Made by a program: the position numbers and the translations under genes. Shown piece by piece: positions 5,766 to 6,063 of a stretch of DNA of 6,063 nt. This DNA comes from Spirochaeta sp. GTDB taxonomy: Bacteria; Spirochaetota; Spirochaetia; DSM-2461. The notes below the pieces were generated by a model. That model ran no database searches. It was given only the letters and a program-made list of their open reading frames with translations, and was not told the origin of the DNA. Within the stretch, counting starts at the first letter, position 1, and every line of letters starts with the position of its first letter. The stretch is taken from contig JAUVIY010000167.1 of the NCBI GenBank assembly GCA_030592625.1, positions 1 to 6,063 of the forward strand, in the 5' to 3' direction.

Positions 5766-6063
5766 ATGTCAGGCCGATTTGAAAGATACACGATTTTACT
5801 CACGGTTTTAATTGCTGTTTTCGCGATATTATTTATCGGCGGATGTGCAACAGGCTCATCTTCTGCAAAAAGCGGGGGCAAGGCCCCAGTTTGGGTGAGC
5901 GACAAGGATGTGATATATCCCACTGAGGATTTCCTGGCGGAAGTCGGTGAAGGAGACAGCCTCAAGGGTGCCAAATCGAATGCCGCCGGGGCCATTGCCC
6001 AGATTTTCCGCACCCGGGTTAAGGTGGACAGCACGATACGTACGCGGTATTCGGAAATTACCG
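5766..6063 (+). CDS. LPP20-family lipoprotein, N-terminal 99 residues (cut by window edge)
   Basis: The signal peptide has R4 and R7, a hydrophobic core at about 9-24, and lipobox IGGC with C27, followed by a flexible Ser/Gly/Lys stretch (28-39). The domain then opens with APVWVSDKDVIYPTEDFLAE, followed by VGEGDSLKGAKSNAAGAIAQ (60-79). This matches the LPP20 lipoprotein pattern: P-x-W near the start, then a G-x-G-x-S/A turn leading into an alanine-rich helix. The family includes surface lipoproteins of Helicobacter and outer-membrane proteins linked to flagellar function in Vibrio (FlgP/FlgT-related), but most members have no known role. The remaining domain lies beyond the right edge, so completeness cannot be judged. 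It is 23 bp after the COG3014-like gene and probably in the same operon. Confidence 0.75.
   Translation, partial: MSGRFERYTILLTVLIAVFAILFIGGCATGSSSAKSGGKAPVWVSDKDVIYPTEDFLAEVGEGDSLKGAKSNAAGAIAQIFRTRVKVDSTIRTRYSEIT

Noticed and set aside
4648..6034. Minus-strand open frames opposite the lipoprotein genes (4648-5004, 5250-5450, 5729-6034)
   Set aside because: They lie opposite coding sequence with clear signal peptides and family motifs, and lack ribosome binding sites or recognisable domains.

Overview
The window carries five protein-coding genes in two divergent blocks. A compact 121-bp promoter region (3574-3694) separates the blocks. The minus-strand block is metabolic: a homoserine dehydrogenase gene (hom, 2260-3573) followed by the first 665 codons of a glycogen/maltodextrin phosphorylase gene (glgP, 1997 down to the left edge). 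The plus-strand block is an envelope cluster of three lipoprotein genes: an LpoB-like penicillin-binding-protein activator (3695-4297), a large COG3014-like lipoprotein with helical, TPR-like repeats (4306-5742), and the N-terminal part of an LPP20-family lipoprotein (5766 to the right edge).

The organism is a Gram-negative (diderm) bacterium. Three tandem lipoproteins with SPase II lipoboxes, one of them LpoB-like, argue for an outer membrane. The sequence does not settle the phylum. The relaxed lipoboxes (LISC, IGGC), moderate GC and combination of families would fit a free-living spirochaete of the Spirochaeta/Sediminispirochaeta type, but a deltaproteobacterium or similar is not excluded. 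That placement is inference.

Layout. 1-1997: glgP, minus strand, C-terminus beyond the window; the PLP lysine is just inside. 1998-2259: intergenic, almost entirely a structured repeat block (2015-2249). The block has a 98-bp nested palindrome, a 68-bp tandem duplication with internal hairpins, imperfect 12-bp inverted repeats of the ATGAATTAgACC type, and a 14-bp direct repeat at both outer ends. 2260-3573: hom. 3574-3694: divergent promoter region with a hairpin plus T-run. 3695-6063: the three lipoprotein genes, gaps of 8 and 23 bp, almost certainly one operon.

Hom makes homoserine for threonine and methionine. GlgP releases glucose-1-phosphate from storage glucan. No functional link between them is visible beyond shared strand, and the repeat block probably separates their expression. 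The lipoprotein operon probably encodes parts of one outer-membrane-anchored periplasmic assembly. LpoB suggests peptidoglycan synthesis as the process, but the roles of the COG3014-like and LPP20 proteins are not established. The least explained features are the hom-glgP repeat block and the lipoprotein module.
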